NCBI GenBank assembly: GCA_002551355.1
Contig: NTHE01000037.1
Span: 18,752-82,751 of the forward strand
Reading direction: 5' to 3'
Origin: Streptomyces sp. man185
Lineage (GTDB): Bacteria; Actinomycetota; Actinomycetes; Streptomycetales; Streptomycetaceae
DNA: 64,000 nucleotides
The notes under the pieces were generated by a model. That model did no database searches. It was not told the origin of the DNA and saw only the letters and a program-made list of their open reading frames with translations. Shown here piece by piece: positions 17,683 through 26,792 of the stretch (its first letter is position 1; every line of letters begins with the position of its first letter). The position numbers and the translations under genes were made by a program.

Positions 17683-19032
17683 ATGGAGCCCAATGTCCTG
17701 CTCGAATCGCTGATCGAGGAGGCCGGTGTGTCCCGTGCGGGCCTCGCCGGTCGCGTCAACCGGGCGGGCCTGGTCCGCGGGCTGAGCCTGCGGTACGAAC
17801 ACACGGCGGTCTCCCGCTGGCTCAAGGGCCAGCGCCCGCGCGGGCAGGTGCCCGACCTGATCTGCGACGTGCTGGCCGGCCGGCTGGGGCGGCCCGTCGG
17901 GCTCGACGACATCGGGATGGGCGCCTTCGCCGCGTCGGGGGCGGACGCCGGCGCGGAGAGCGCCTCCCTCTCCGGATTCGTCGAGCGGGCCACCGCCCTG
18001 TGGCGCTCCGACGAACAGCAGCGCCCGCACCTCGCGACCGTCCCCGCCGTCACGGGGACCCCGGCGATCATGCCGGTCTGGGAGTGGGAGAACCCCCCGG
18101 AGGACACCGACGTCTCCCGCCCCGGGCCCGGCCGGGTGAGCGCCTCCGACATAGCGGTGCTCAAGTCGGCCCGCGACCACTACGAGCAGATGTACCGCAA
18201 GACCGGCGGCATCGCGACCAGGTCCCGTGTCGTCCGCTTCCTCAACGCGGAGGCCGCGCCGCTGCTGCGCGGCGGCTACAGCGACGCGCTCGGCCGGAGC
18301 CTGCACCGTGCGACGGCGGGGCTGGTGGCCGTGGCGGGCATCTGCGCCTACGACTCCGACGCCCACGGGCTCGCCCAGCGCTACTTCCACCAGGCGCTGC
18401 GGCTCGCCAAGTCCAGCGGGGACCGGGGGCTCGGCGGCTATGTGATCGCCCTGCTGGTCACCCAGTCGCTGTTCCTCGGCGACTACCGCCGCTCCATCGC
18501 CTTCGCCGAGGCCGCGCTGCGGGCCGCCGGAGCCCACATCACCCCGGCCCTCGCCGCCGATCTGCACGCCATGCAGGCCAAGGCGTACGCCCAGCTCGGC
18601 GACGCGGCGAGCGCCCGGGCCTGCATCGGGCGTGCCGAGGCCCAGGCGGGCCGGATCCACATCGGCCGGGAGCCGGACGAGACGGGGTACGTCCAGCCGG
18701 GCCTGGTCGACGTCCAGGTGGCGGAGGCGCTGCTCGGTCTCGGAGATCTGCCCGCCGCCCGGGAGCACGCGGCCTCCGCGGTGCGCGCCCCGGCGCACGA
18801 CCGGGGGCGCGTGCACCGGCTCGCGATGTTGAGTCATATCGAGCTGCTGCAGGGCGAGGCCGACCGCGCGGCCGGTACAGCTGCCGAAATGGCGACACGC
18901 GCCCGGGGAATGGAGTCCCAGCGGCTGCGCGACCGGCTGCGGCAGATCCGGCGCGAGCTGGCCGCGAGCGGGTGCGCCGACGCCGTCGAAACCACCGACC
19001 TCATCGACGAGGCGCTCCGCGTGCCTCTGTGA
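17683..19032 (+). CDS. NsdA-like regulator with HTH-like N-terminus and TPR-like repeats
   Basis: 449 residues from ATG 17683 behind GGGGGGA. Residues 1-70 (LIEEAGVSRAGLAGRVNRAG; EHTAVSRWLKGQRPRGQVPD) resemble the degenerate XRE helix-turn-helix seen in Streptomyces NsdA-type developmental regulators. The rest is helical with tetratricopeptide-like repeats (AQRYFHQALRLAKSSGDRGL; AKAYAQLGDAASARACIGRA). NsdA-type proteins influence sporulation and antibiotic production in S. coelicolor, but this gene is only family-related and its targets are unknown. A perfect palindrome overlaps its promoter, suggesting regulated, possibly autogenous, expression. Confidence 0.7.
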   Translation: MEPNVLLESLIEEAGVSRAGLAGRVNRAGLVRGLSLRYEHTAVSRWLKGQRPRGQVPDLICDVLAGRLGRPVGLDDIGMGAFAASGADAGAESASLSGFVERATALWRSDEQQRPHLATVPAVTGTPAIMPVWEWENPPEDTDVSRPGPGRVSASDIAVLKSARDHYEQMYRKTGGIATRSRVVRFLNAEAAPLLRGGYSDALGRSLHRATAGLVAVAGICAYDSDAHGLAQRYFHQALRLAKSSGDRGLGGYVIALLVTQSLFLGDYRRSIAFAEAALRAAGAHITPALAADLHAMQAKAYAQLGDAASARACIGRAEAQAGRIHIGREPDETGYVQPGLVDVQVAEALLGLGDLPAAREHAASAVRAPAHDRGRVHRLAMLSHIELLQGEADRAAGTAAEMATRARGMESQRLRDRLRQIRRELAASGCADAVETTDLIDEALRVPL

Positions 19033-19097
19033 GCTCCACCGACGCCCCGCCGTTCGTTCACCACCGCGGCCGAGCCTGCTGGCATGTTGACCCCAAC

Positions 19098-19649
19098 ATG
19101 TCGAAAGGCGGCAGAACCGTGCAGTGGACGAACTTAAGCGAACAGAATGTGTACCAGAACCCGTGGTTCCGGGTGAATCTGGCGGATGTCGAGCTCCCCG
19201 ACGGCAGCCACCTCGACCACTTCGTGATCCGGCTGCGCCCCGTCGCGGCCGCCACCGTCGTCAACGAGGCGAACGAGGTGCTGCTGCTCTGGCGGCACCG
19301 GTTCATCACCGACAGCTGGGGGTGGGAGCTGGCCGCGGGCGTCGTCGAGGACGGCGAGGACATCGCGGTGGCAGCGGCCCGGGAGATGGAGGAGGAGACC
19401 GGCTGGCGCCCCGGCGAACTGCGCCCCCTGCTCACCGTGGAACCGTCGAACGGCCTCACCGACGCCCGCCACCACCTGTACTGGTCCGACGAGGCGCACT
19501 GGACCGGGCATCCGCAGGACGCCTTCGAGTCCTCACGCCGGGAGTGGATACCCCTCAAGGTGGTCCCGGACATGATCGCCCGGGGCGAGGTGCCCGCCGC
19601 GAACATGGCGGCCGCCCTGCTGATGCTGCACCACCTGAGACTGGGCTGA
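19098..19649 (+). CDS. NUDIX hydrolase, ADP-ribose pyrophosphatase-like
   Basis: 183 residues from ATG 19098; a GTG at 19119 behind AAAGGCGG is an equally plausible start and would remove seven residues. The complete Nudix box is present at about residues 80-102: GVVEDGEDIAVAAA then REMEEETGW. The layout (short N-terminal beta region, PVAAATVVNEANEVLLLWRH, box, then HHLYWSDEAHW) resembles ADP-ribose or sugar-nucleotide pyrophosphatases. Metal-dependent cytoplasmic enzyme; exact substrate unknown. Confidence 0.85.
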   Translation: MSKGGRTVQWTNLSEQNVYQNPWFRVNLADVELPDGSHLDHFVIRLRPVAAATVVNEANEVLLLWRHRFITDSWGWELAAGVVEDGEDIAVAAAREMEEETGWRPGELRPLLTVEPSNGLTDARHHLYWSDEAHWTGHPQDAFESSRREWIPLKVVPDMIARGEVPAANMAAALLMLHHLRLG

Positions 19650-19761
19650 CCCCGGCCCCGTAAGAACCGCTCTCCGGTACGCGCAGGAGCCGGCCCCGGG
19701 GTGGCCGGGACCGGATCCTGGCGGCGTCGAGGCGGCTCGGCCGGACCACCGGCACGTCACC

Positions 19762-20958
19762 TCATCGAGGCGGCGGATCTCCGAGCAGGACGGGAAGAGA
19801 ATCCAGCCCGCGAACGAGCCGGGTCCGCCGCCAGTCCAACCGGTCCGCCGATACGGCGAGCCGGATGTTCGGGAAGCGGATCAGGATCGCGCGTAGGGCG
19901 ATGTGGGCTTCGGCTTTCGCGAGTGGTGCGCCGACGCAGCGGTGGATGCCGTGGCCGAAGCTGAGGTGACCCGTCGCGTCCCGGTCCAGGTCGAGCTGGT
20001 CCGGTGCCGGGAAGCGTTCCGGGTCACGGTTGGCGGCTCCGAGGGCGACGAGTACGGGGACGCCCGCGGGGATCTCGGTTCCGCCCAGGGTGATGGCTTC
20101 CGTGGTGAACCTGAAGGTGGAGGTGCTGACCGGGGCGTCGAAGCGGAGCAGCTCGTCCAGTGCGTGCGGGATGGCGTCCGGGTCGCTGCGCAGGCGTTCC
20201 ATCGCGGCGGGGTGCCGCAGCAGGGCCAGTGCGGCGTTGCCGAGAAAGTGGGTGGTCGTCTCGTGGCCGGCGACGAGCAGCAGCACGGCCAGGGACACCA
20301 GCTCCTCCTCGTCGAGGCGGTCCTCGCCGTCGCGCGCGGCGATGAGACGGTCCAGGAGCGAATCGCCCGGCCGGAGGCGCTTCGACGCGATGAGGCCGAT
20401 CATGTACGCGGCGACGGCGTGCGAGGCGGCGTCGGTACGGTCGGGCCGTCCGGCGGCGAACAGTTCGGCGGACCAGTGCCGGACCTTCGGCCGGTCGGTC
20501 TCCGGCACGCCGAGCAGTTCGCAGATCACCATGACCGGAAGTGGGACGGCGAGGTCGGCGACGAGGTCGACCGGCCCGTCGGCGGGCCACCGGTCCAGCA
20601 GTTCATCGGTCAGCCTGGTGATGAAGGGGCGGATCCCGGCGACAGCGCCGCTCGTGAACGCACCGGTGACCAGCTTGCGGAGCCTGGTGTGGCGCGGCGG
20701 GTCGCTGGCCAGCATGGTGTGCGCGACGGCGGGATGCAGCCGGCGCTTCGAGTCCTTGCCGGCGAAGAAGGCGGAGGTGTCCTTGGAAAGCCGCTCGTCG
20801 CCGAGAGCCTGCCGGGCTTCCGCGTATCCGGTGACCAGGTAGCTGTGGCGCCCGCCGGCCCCGGATGCCACGGCCTGCACGGGGCACTCGGAGCGCATGG
20901 CCGCGTATGCGGGATAGGGGTCGCGGGCGGACCGGCTGTCCCCGGCGGCGTCGTTCAT
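19762..20958 (-). CDS. Cytochrome P450
   Basis: 398 residues from ATG 20958, chosen because GGAG lies upstream; a TTG at 20973 is also in frame. All P450 hallmarks are present: I-helix oxygen site LLVAGHETTTH, K-helix ELLRFDAPV (ExxR), and heme loop FGHGIHRCVGAPLAK with Cys341 as thiolate ligand. It is soluble and actinobacterial in type, close in style to CYP105/107-like enzymes, and needs a ferredoxin and reductase, neither of which is adjacent. Substrate unknown. It lies just outside the accessory insert at 21.2-23.0 kb. Confidence 0.92.
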   Translation of the reverse strand: MNDAAGDSRSARDPYPAYAAMRSECPVQAVASGAGGRHSYLVTGYAEARQALGDERLSKDTSAFFAGKDSKRRLHPAVAHTMLASDPPRHTRLRKLVTGAFTSGAVAGIRPFITRLTDELLDRWPADGPVDLVADLAVPLPVMVICELLGVPETDRPKVRHWSAELFAAGRPDRTDAASHAVAAYMIGLIASKRLRPGDSLLDRLIAARDGEDRLDEEELVSLAVLLLVAGHETTTHFLGNAALALLRHPAAMERLRSDPDAIPHALDELLRFDAPVSTSTFRFTTEAITLGGTEIPAGVPVLVALGAANRDPERFPAPDQLDLDRDATGHLSFGHGIHRCVGAPLAKAEAHIALRAILIRFPNIRLAVSADRLDWRRTRLVRGLDSLPVLLGDPPPR

Positions 20959-21047
20959 GGTGTCGCACTCCAAGCGGCGAGGTGTACCGGTGACCAGACG
21001 CCTGTGGGCGGTGCGGCACGCCCTTGCCGAACAACCCGCCCCGGCGC

Positions 21048-21196
21048 GCCCGGCGGCGTGAGCGCCGGGCCCGCGGGCGGGTGGTCAGGCGTACGGGTAG
21101 AAGCCCGACCCGGTCTTGCGGCCGAGGCGGCCCGCGTCGACCATCCGCTGGAGCAGCGGGGGAGCGGCGTACAGGGGCTCCTTGTACTCGGCGTAC
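21048..21196. repeat. Left copy of direct repeat flanking the toxin/immunity insert
   Basis: This segment is about 90 percent identical by eye to 23003-23152, in the same orientation. It covers the terminator hairpin (GCCCGGCG 21048-21055 with CGCCGGGC 21063-21070) and the last 36 codons of the dehydrogenase at 23043. Similarity stops abruptly after base 21196. Confidence 0.8.
21085..21196 (-). pseudogene. 3'-end relic of a 3-hydroxyacyl-CoA dehydrogenase
   Basis: The minus strand codes for YAEYKEPLYAAPPLLQRMVD, then AGRLGRKTGSGFYPYA and a stop, nearly the same as the C-terminus of the intact gene at 23043-23912, but without the first 250 codons. It differs by several third-position changes and ends PYA instead of AY. 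It therefore looks like the remnant of a diverged homologue rather than a fresh duplication. Confidence 0.8.
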
Positions 21197-21433
21197 AACT
21201 GGTCGGCGCTGGGCGCCCTGGTCGGTGTTCGGGGAAAGACTACCTACCCGAGCGTCGAGGACCGCCTGATCGCGCTCGGTTCGACGGCGTCTTCGCCGGC
21301 ATCTGTCTGGAGCAGGCGCTCAAGGGACGCTTCAGGTGCGGTCCGCCGCGTTCGGTGTTCTTGGCTAGCCGCCCCGGAAGTCGCGCCCAAGGCACTCGTC
21401 CTCACTGCTTGGGCCCGCTTCCGTACGGCCTAC

Positions 21434-22092
21434 ACCCCGCTGCGTTTCCCCGGCCAGTACTACGACCCGGAGGCCGGTCCCCACTACAACCTCTTCCGCC
21501 ACTACGACCCGGAGACCGGTCGCTACACCTCCCCGGACCCCGCTCGGCCTCGGCCCCGCGCCAAATCCGGTTGCCTATGTGCACAATCCGTTCACGGTCT
21601 GTGGTCCCCTCGGGCTGTCGCCGTACTCGCGGTTCAAAGGTCTGGGTTGGCTGAGGGACAAGCTGCTTGAGCGCCCGTCATACCGGTACCAGCGGCTCGT
21701 CACCGACCAGAGCTACGAGCAGCAATGGATCCGCCGGACGGCCGGGAGCTCTACGTCGACGGAGGCCCGCGGGACGGCTGGATCACGGAGGTGAAGTGGA
21801 CCGGCGGTGACAACCTCGGTGAATGGAAGAAGTCCCCGTACAACCCCGATTTCATGCATTACAACGAGAGCCGGCTGAGAGCCGGCTTGTCGCCCAGGCA
21901 GACAAGTTGCTCCCCCTCAACGAGGACCTGGGAGGCAAGGGAGTCCGCTATGTGGTGTCGAATGAATGGAGTGCCGCGCATGTGAACGAAGTGCTGTCCA
22001 AGGCCTTCCCCGAGGCCTACGCCAGCGGGCAGCTGAAGGCGTATCACGTGCCTGGCAACGGCATGAGTGGAATGAGTTCATGGCTGCAGTGA
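21434..22092 (+). pseudogene. Broken Rhs-core C-terminal toxin, Tox-REase-5-like
   Basis: Joined across three frames the product reads TPLRFPGQYYDPEAGPHYN, LFRHYDPETGRYTSPDPLGL, then NPVAYVHNPFTV: the Rhs repeat-associated core that precedes a variable toxin tip. The tip (RELYVDGGPRDGWITEVKW; KGVRYVVSNEWSAAHVNEVL; AYHVPGNGM) resembles a restriction-endonuclease-fold toxin of the Tox-REase-5 kind. Three lesions break it: one extra C in the run near 21537, one lost base near 21734, and an 11-bp tandem duplication GAGAGCCGGCT at 21866-21887. Upstream Rhs repeats and any secretion domain are missing. Its end overlaps the start of the immunity gene. Confidence 0.75.
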
Positions 22093-22562
22093 TCGCAATG
22101 CTGGAAGAGCTGAGGGACATCACCCCGGTGGCCGCCGGGAGCGCGGCGGCGTGCTTCGGGGCCCGGGAGTGGATGCCCAGAGGTAAGCCACGCGACGGCG
22201 TGGAGACGTCGTGGCAAAAGGGCGGTGTCCGGGGCTGGATCCAGACGTTCCGCACCGGTGCGGTCCGCGTCTCGTTCGCCGTCTGGATCCGCGACGTCGA
22301 CGAATCGGGCTACTTCGACGACCTGGATGCCGTCTACGAGCAGGGGAAGCAGGTGCTGGCCGACTTCCTCCCCGAGATCGAAGAGTCCCCGCTCGCCGGC
22401 CACCTTGTCGAGGCTGAGCAGACGGAGGCGGACAGGGACGAGTTCATCAAGCTGAAGAAGTGGACCCTTGGCGCCCGGACCCTGACCGCCGGTGTGATCC
22501 AGCAGGACGCCGATCTTCCGGTGATGGTCATGGTGGTGCTGGAGGAGCCGGGGGCCGCCTGA
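22080..22562 (+). CDS. Immunity protein of Imm52 type for an Rhs toxin
   Basis: 160 residues from ATG 22080, overlapping the toxin stop by 13 bases. An alternative start is ATG 22098. The predicted protein is small, acidic and alpha/beta, with conserved-looking Trp residues (REWMPRG; TSWQKGGVRGWIQTF; KLKKWTLG) and no signal peptide. Position directly behind a Tox-REase-5-like tip, and general form, fit Imm52, the immunity family usually paired with that toxin. The reading frame is intact although the toxin is not, so it could still protect against related toxins. The family assignment is from memory of the pairing and needs a profile search. Confidence 0.6.
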   Translation: MAAVIAMLEELRDITPVAAGSAAACFGAREWMPRGKPRDGVETSWQKGGVRGWIQTFRTGAVRVSFAVWIRDVDESGYFDDLDAVYEQGKQVLADFLPEIEESPLAGHLVEAEQTEADRDEFIKLKKWTLGARTLTAGVIQQDADLPVMVMVVLEEPGAA

Positions 22563-22994
22563 CTGAGCCCGTACGCCAGGCCGCCCGCGTCTCCATCAGA
22601 TGCCAGTCAGTGAGGGCGATGGGGAGGCGCAGACCCCTCTGGGCGTGCCGACACGGGACAACATGAGCGCACCCAACTAGTGCCTTCTGAACAGGCGAAA
22701 CAACATCTGGCGGCACTCCCGGGCACGGTGTGTCGGACCGCTCGTGGACTCGCGATGCGTAGGTCCCAGGTCCGAGTCGCAGGGACTTTTCAGGGACTTT
22801 CAGCTCTGTCGGAGGGACATCCGAGGGGGTTTTCGCAGTACAAGCACGGAAGGCTGCGACAGCGCTGAAAGGCCCCGGGCTTCGGGCCCACGCATCCGCG
22901 CCGTCGCTCCATAGCGCTCCGGCACGGGGTCGGTTCGGCAGTGAAAGACGAGGCTCTCTCGGAGCCGCACACGGCCCTGACCTCGGAGAACGTG
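22563..22994 (+). other. Non-coding right part of the insert, with att/tRNA-like fragment
   Basis: No convincing gene. At 22754-22780 the sequence GCGATGCGTAGGTCCCAGGT followed by CCGAGTC resembles the variable loop and T arm of a tRNA, a common attachment site, but lacks the rest of a tRNA and has C for T in the T loop. It is followed by two copies of CAGGGACTTT (22780-22789 and 22791-22800). Confidence 0.35.
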
Positions 22995-23037
22995 CCCCGG
23001 GCGGGCCCGCCGACGTGAGCGACGGGCCCGCCCGGGG
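22995..23037 (-). terminator. Terminator of the 3-hydroxyacyl-CoA dehydrogenase gene
   Basis: A perfect 15-bp stem (CCCCGGGCGGGCCCG, 22995-23009, with 23023-23037) and a 13-base loop lies just past the stop codon. A related but shorter hairpin accompanies the relic copy at 21048. Confidence 0.75.
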
Positions 23038-23152
23038 GACGGTCAGTAGGCGTAGAAGCCCGACCCCGTCTTGCGGCCGAGGCGGCCCGCGTCGACCATG
23101 CGCTGGAGCAGCGGGGGAGCGGCGTACAGCGGCTCCTTGTACTCGGCGTACA
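23003..23152. repeat. Right copy of direct repeat flanking the toxin/immunity insert
   Basis: Counterpart of 21048-21196. This copy lies inside the intact dehydrogenase gene and its terminator, so the insert sits exactly at the gene's 3' end and leaves it complete. Confidence 0.8.
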
Positions 23153-23912
23153 TCGAGTCCGCGACCGAGGCCACGGTGTCCAGGCCGATCAGGTCCGCCA
23201 GCTTGAGCGGGCCCATCGGGTGGGCGCAGCCCATCTCCATGCCGTTGTCGATGTCCTCGCGGCTGGCGATGCCCGACTCGAACATCCGGATCGCGGAGAG
23301 CAGGTACGGGATCAGCAGCGCGTTCACGACGAAACCGGACCGGTCCTGGGCCCGGATCGGGTGCTTGCCGAGCACGTCCTGCACGACGGCCTCGGCGCGC
23401 GCGATCGTCTCGTCCGAGGTGGTCAGTGCCGGGATCAGCTCGACGAGCTTCTGCACGGGCGCCGGGTTGAAGAAGTGGATGCCGATGACCCGGTCCGGGC
23501 GCGAGGTGGCGACGGCCAGCTTCACCAGCGGGATCGAGGAGGTGTTGGAGGCCAGGATCGCGTCCTGCCGGGTCACCACCTGGTCGAGCACCTGGAAGAT
23601 CTCGGTCTTGACCTGCTCGTTCTCCACGACGGCCTCGATGACGAGATCACGGTCGGCGAACTCCCCGAGATCGGTGGTGAAGCTCAGTCGGCCGAGGGTC
23701 TCGTCCCGCTCCTCCGCGCTGATCTTGCCGCGCTCGGCGGCCTTCGAGAGGGAGTTGTGCAGACGGGTGCGGCCGATCTCCAGCGCTTCCCCCGTGGTCT
23801 CGGCGACCTTCACTTCGAGGCCGCTGCGCGCGCACACCTCCGCGATACCTGCGCCCATCTGGCCACAGCCCACCACTCCGACGCGTGCAATGTCGGCCAT
23901 AAGGTCCGTCAC
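23043..23912 (-). CDS. 3-hydroxybutyryl-CoA dehydrogenase (PaaH/FadB2 type)
   Basis: 289 residues from GTG 23912 behind GAAAGG; ATG 23900 (MADIARVGVVG) is a possible shorter start. The N-terminal Rossmann domain binds NAD(P) through GVVGCGQMGAGIAEV (residues about 10-25). Further family signatures are VVENEQVKTEIFQVLDQ, ILASNTSSIPL, IGIHFFNPAPVQKLVELI with the catalytic His, and the C-terminal helical domain ending GRKTGSGFYAY. It oxidises (S)-3-hydroxyacyl-CoA in fatty acid or polyhydroxybutyrate-related metabolism. A 3' relic of a related gene lies about 1.9 kb away across the toxin insert. Confidence 0.92.
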   Translation of the reverse strand: MTDLMADIARVGVVGCGQMGAGIAEVCARSGLEVKVAETTGEALEIGRTRLHNSLSKAAERGKISAEERDETLGRLSFTTDLGEFADRDLVIEAVVENEQVKTEIFQVLDQVVTRQDAILASNTSSIPLVKLAVATSRPDRVIGIHFFNPAPVQKLVELIPALTTSDETIARAEAVVQDVLGKHPIRAQDRSGFVVNALLIPYLLSAIRMFESGIASREDIDNGMEMGCAHPMGPLKLADLIGLDTVASVADSMYAEYKEPLYAAPPLLQRMVDAGRLGRKTGSGFYAY

Positions 23913-24100
23913 CTCGTGCCTTTCGCTGTTCTCCGTATCGCAGGGTCCCGTGTGATTCCGGTTCCCGCCTCGACCCCACGACGTTACTCCGAATGCCGAC
24001 GCAAACGTCCCGCGGGTCATGGCGGCTACGGATGGGCATGATGCGGTTACGTAGAGCCATCGGAGTCGGTGCGGGACATGGTGGAGAGAGGTGGGTCAGG

Positions 24101-25408
24101 ATGCGTCGAACGGGTGTGGCGAGAAGGGCGTTCGTGCTGAGTGCGGCCGGACTGCTGGCGGCGATGACGACGGCCGGCGACGCGGTCGCCTCCCCGTCGG
24201 GGAGGCGGAGGGGCGGCGGGCTTCCGGAGGCGGTGGCGGGGCAGGTGCGCGGCATGTGGATCGCCACGGTCGCCAACATCGACTGGCCGTCCAAGCCGGG
24301 GCTCACGGCGGCGCGGCAGGAGGCCGAGCTGTTCGCGTATCTGGACCGGGCGGTCGAGCTGCGGCTCAACACGGTGGTGTTCCAGGTCCGGCCGACCGCC
24401 GACGCCCTGTGGCCCTCGCCGCACGAGCCGTGGGCCGACTGCCTCACCGGGACCCAGGGCAAGGATCCGGGCTGGGACCCGCTGGGCACAGCGGTGCGCG
24501 CGGCGCACGACCGGAGCCTGGAGCTGCACGCCTGGTTCAACCCCTACCGCGTGGCGAACCACACGGACCCGTCCCGCCTGATCGCCTCCCACCCGGCCCG
24601 GAAGCACCCGGACTGGGTCGTGCCGTACGGCGGGAAGCTCTACTACAACCCCGGGCTGCCGGAGGTCCGCCGCTTCGTCCAGGACGCGATGCTGGACGCC
24701 GTGCGGCGCTACGACATCGACGCGGTGCACTGGGACGACTACTTCTACCCGTATCCGGTGGCCGGGCAGACCTTCGACGACGACGCGGAGTTCGAGCGGT
24801 ACGGCGGCGGCTTCGCCGACCGGGCGTCCTGGCGGCGCGACAACATCGACCGGCTCGTGCGCGAGACGGCGGAGCGGATCCGGGCGATCAAGCCGAACGT
24901 CCGCTTCGGCATCAGCCCCTTCGCGGTCTGGCGCAACAAGGAGACCGACCCGCTGGGGTCGGACACCCGGGCGGGCGTGCAGACCTACGACGACCTGCAC
25001 GCGGACACCCGCAAGTGGGTCAGGGAAGGGTGGATCGACTACATCTGCCCGCAGATCTACTGGCACATCGGCCAGACCGCCGCCGACTACGCCAAGGTCC
25101 TCGCCTGGTGGAGCGCGACCGTGCGCGGCACGGGCGTCGAGCTGTACGTGGGCGAGGCGCTGTACAAGGCGGGCGACCCGGCTCAGGCCGACGCCTGGCA
25201 GGACCCGGCGGAGCTCTCCCGCCACCTCACCCTCGCCCGGGACCACGAGGAGGCGGGCGGCCATGTCTTCTTCTCCGGGAAGAGCGTGATGGCGGACCGT
25301 ATCGGTGCGATGCGACGCGTGGTGGCCGACCACTACACGGACCGGGTCCGGCTCTACCCGGACCGGGGCAGCGCCCGTTCGTCCCATCGGGGCCGGCCCT
25401 CGGAGTGA
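24101..25408 (+). CDS. Secreted GHL10 (DUF187-like) glycoside hydrolase family protein
   Basis: 435 residues from ATG 24101 behind GAGAGAGGTGGG. The N-terminus MRRTGVARRAFVLSAAGLLA has a twin-arginine signal (RRAF) and is probably exported by Tat or kept as a lipid-free secreted protein. The TIM-barrel domain begins VRGMWIATVANIDWPSKPGL and contains LNTVVFQVRPTADALWPS, HAWFNPYR, IDAVHWDDYFYPYPV and DYICPQIYW, the pattern of the GHL10 hydrolase-like family. Relatives act on cell-wall or polysaccharide glycans, but the substrate is unproven. Confidence 0.85.
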   Translation: MRRTGVARRAFVLSAAGLLAAMTTAGDAVASPSGRRRGGGLPEAVAGQVRGMWIATVANIDWPSKPGLTAARQEAELFAYLDRAVELRLNTVVFQVRPTADALWPSPHEPWADCLTGTQGKDPGWDPLGTAVRAAHDRSLELHAWFNPYRVANHTDPSRLIASHPARKHPDWVVPYGGKLYYNPGLPEVRRFVQDAMLDAVRRYDIDAVHWDDYFYPYPVAGQTFDDDAEFERYGGGFADRASWRRDNIDRLVRETAERIRAIKPNVRFGISPFAVWRNKETDPLGSDTRAGVQTYDDLHADTRKWVREGWIDYICPQIYWHIGQTAADYAKVLAWWSATVRGTGVELYVGEALYKAGDPAQADAWQDPAELSRHLTLARDHEEAGGHVFFSGKSVMADRIGAMRRVVADHYTDRVRLYPDRGSARSSHRGRPSE

Positions 25409-25477
25409 GCCGTCGGGCCCGGCCCGGGGAGCGTTCCGGGGCGAGCCCCCGGTAGCGGCCCCCGGGGCCGCCCGGGA

Positions 25478-25504
25478 GCCGGGACCCAGCCGCGCGGTCC
25501 CGGC
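25478..25504. terminator. Candidate bidirectional terminator
   Basis: A perfect 9-bp stem GCCGGGACC (25478-25486) with GGTCCCGGC (25496-25504) between convergent GHL10 and DUF1918 genes. Confidence 0.5.
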
Positions 25505-25518
25505 CCCGTGCGCCACCG

Positions 25519-25728
25519 CTACCGCGCCTGCCCGTCCTTCGGCGCCTCCCTGTGCTGTACGACGCTGTCGGGACCCGGTGACATCAGGTGTTCGTGGCCG
25601 TCGTCGAAGCGGAGCCGGTACGGGGGAGCTCCCCCGTCGCCGAGCACCTCGATGATCTCGGCGACCCGGTCGTGCTGTCCCACGGTCCTGCCGTGCATCA
25701 GCAGCCGGTCGCCCGTGTGTGCCTCCAT
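25519..25728 (-). CDS. DUF1918 domain protein
   Basis: 69 residues from ATG 25728, with AGGAGG upstream on the minus strand. The sequence MEAHTGDRLLMHGRTVGQHD then RVAEIIEVLG, YRLRFDDGHEHLMSPGPDS is the single SH3-like DUF1918 barrel, common as one or several copies in actinobacteria. Cytoplasmic; function unknown. It is just downstream of, and codirectional with, the DMT transporter gene. Confidence 0.85.
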   Translation of the reverse strand: MEAHTGDRLLMHGRTVGQHDRVAEIIEVLGDGGAPPYRLRFDDGHEHLMSPGPDSVVQHREAPKDGQAR

Positions 25729-25775
25729 CGGGAGCGACCTCCTCACAGGGGGAGACGGTGTCCGTGTCGACAAGT

Positions 25776-26790
<1,015 letters not shown>

Positions 26791-26792
<2 letters not shown>

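Noticed and set aside
21024..21415. Plus-strand open frames at the left of the insert as a gene
   Set aside because: They read antisense through the dehydrogenase relic and then into unrelated sequence; no start site or protein-like composition before the Rhs core.
22750..22785. A complete tRNA gene
   Set aside because: Only a T-arm-like fragment is visible; no acceptor stem, D arm or anticodon arm could be folded around it.
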